This document shows, one piece after another, positions 5,360 through 5,711 of a DNA stretch of 5,711 nucleotides. Under the pieces are notes generated by a model. It saw only the letters and a program-made list of their open reading frames with translations, was not told where the DNA came from and did not search any database. The position numbers and the translations under genes were made by a program. How positions within the stretch are numbered: position 1 is the first letter of the stretch; every line of letters begins with the position of its first letter. Origin of the DNA: Candidatus Bipolaricaulota bacterium. Its GTDB lineage: Bacteria; Bipolaricaulota; Bipolaricaulia; RBG-16-55-9. Location of the stretch: NCBI GenBank assembly GCA_015487455.1, contig WFPR01000075.1:1-5711 (forward strand), given 5' to 3'.

Positions 5360-5711
5360 CTAGGCGTGGTCGGCGCTGCGGGCGAGGAGCTTGCCCACGA
5401 GCAGCCCAGTGACGCTCAGGGGCAGGCTGAGCAGCACCCCGCGGAGGGCGGGGACCAGCGACAGCTCCAGCGCGAGGTCCGCGCCCAGGCGCCCGACGGC
5501 GTACTCGGGGTAGACGAGCGCGCCCAGGCTGATGACCGCGCCGACGGGCACGGTGAGCAGCAGGGCCCCCAGGGCGCGGCTCAGCTCCGGGACGAGCAGC
5601 CCGACGAGCGCCCCGGCCGCCACGGGGAAGAGCCAGGCGACCGCCTCGGGCACCCGCGCGAACTCGCTCAGGTTCGCCAAGGTCACCCCCGTCCCCAGCA
5701 CGACCCCGGCC
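5360..5711 (-). CDS. Small hydrophobic membrane protein, partial (5' end outside window)
   Basis: The last 116 codons of a minus-strand gene are visible, and the frame stays open to the right edge. The GTG at 5701 could be a start, but the codons before it (Ala-Gly-Val) continue the hydrophobic sequence, so the true start is probably outside. Counting from the edge, likely membrane segments lie near residues 24-41 (AWLFPVAAGALVGLLV), 47-67 (LGALLLTVPVGAVIS) and 85-107 (VLLSLPLSVTGLLVGKLL), with small-residue G/A motifs suited to helix packing. The tail is short and polar (ARSADHA). I do not recognise the family: it could be a small uncharacterised membrane protein or the end of a larger transporter-like one. 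It converges with the propeller gene, with 7 bases between the stop codons and no terminator visible. Confidence 0.65.
   Translation of the reverse strand, partial: AGVVLGTGVTLANLSEFARVPEAVAWLFPVAAGALVGLLVPELSRALGALLLTVPVGAVISLGALVYPEYAVGRLGADLALELSLVPALRGVLLSLPLSVTGLLVGKLLARSADHA

Overview
The window comes from a GC-rich bacterium. By eye every gene is strongly G/C at third codon positions, with CGC/CGG arginine and GAG glutamate dominant. A D-Ala-D-Ala ligase indicates peptidoglycan. The exported proteins are rich in Arg/Glu/Ala/Leu and nearly lack cysteine. No marker fixes the phylum. A GC-rich, possibly thermophilic lineage (Deinococcus-Thermus, Chloroflexota, Bipolaricaulota or Armatimonadota-like) is only an impression. 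There are no mobile elements, CRISPR arrays or rRNA genes.

Layout from left to right: a complete tRNA-Ala(UGC) on the plus strand; a convergent ddl gene (D-alanine--D-alanine ligase) on the minus strand, ending 25 bases after the tRNA; a 216-base divergent intergenic region with a promoter-like signal for each direction plus two inverted repeats; and a plus-strand pair of genes with a 4-base ATGA overlap. The first of the pair is an 868-residue membrane-anchored protein joining a SurA-like N-terminal region, a parvulin (PpiC) prolyl isomerase domain and about nine TPR repeats. The second is a 471-residue secreted beta-propeller with one clear Asp-box. After a 7-base convergent gap, a minus-strand gene for a small hydrophobic membrane protein runs off the right edge.

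The theme is the cell envelope. Ddl supplies the D-Ala-D-Ala dipeptide in the cytoplasm. The parvulin-TPR protein is probably an extracytoplasmic foldase on the outer face of the inner membrane. The translationally coupled propeller is its most likely partner or client. The architecture looks like E. coli PpiD (TM anchor, SurA-like region, parvulin) and YfgM (TM-anchored TPR-like partner of PpiD) in one polypeptide. A secreted propeller downstream recalls the E. coli order yfgM-bamB, but that is analogy and not demonstrated homology. The most notable points are this fusion, its near-leaderless promoter, a G8 tract in its membrane-anchor codons, and low-complexity inserts in three of the proteins.
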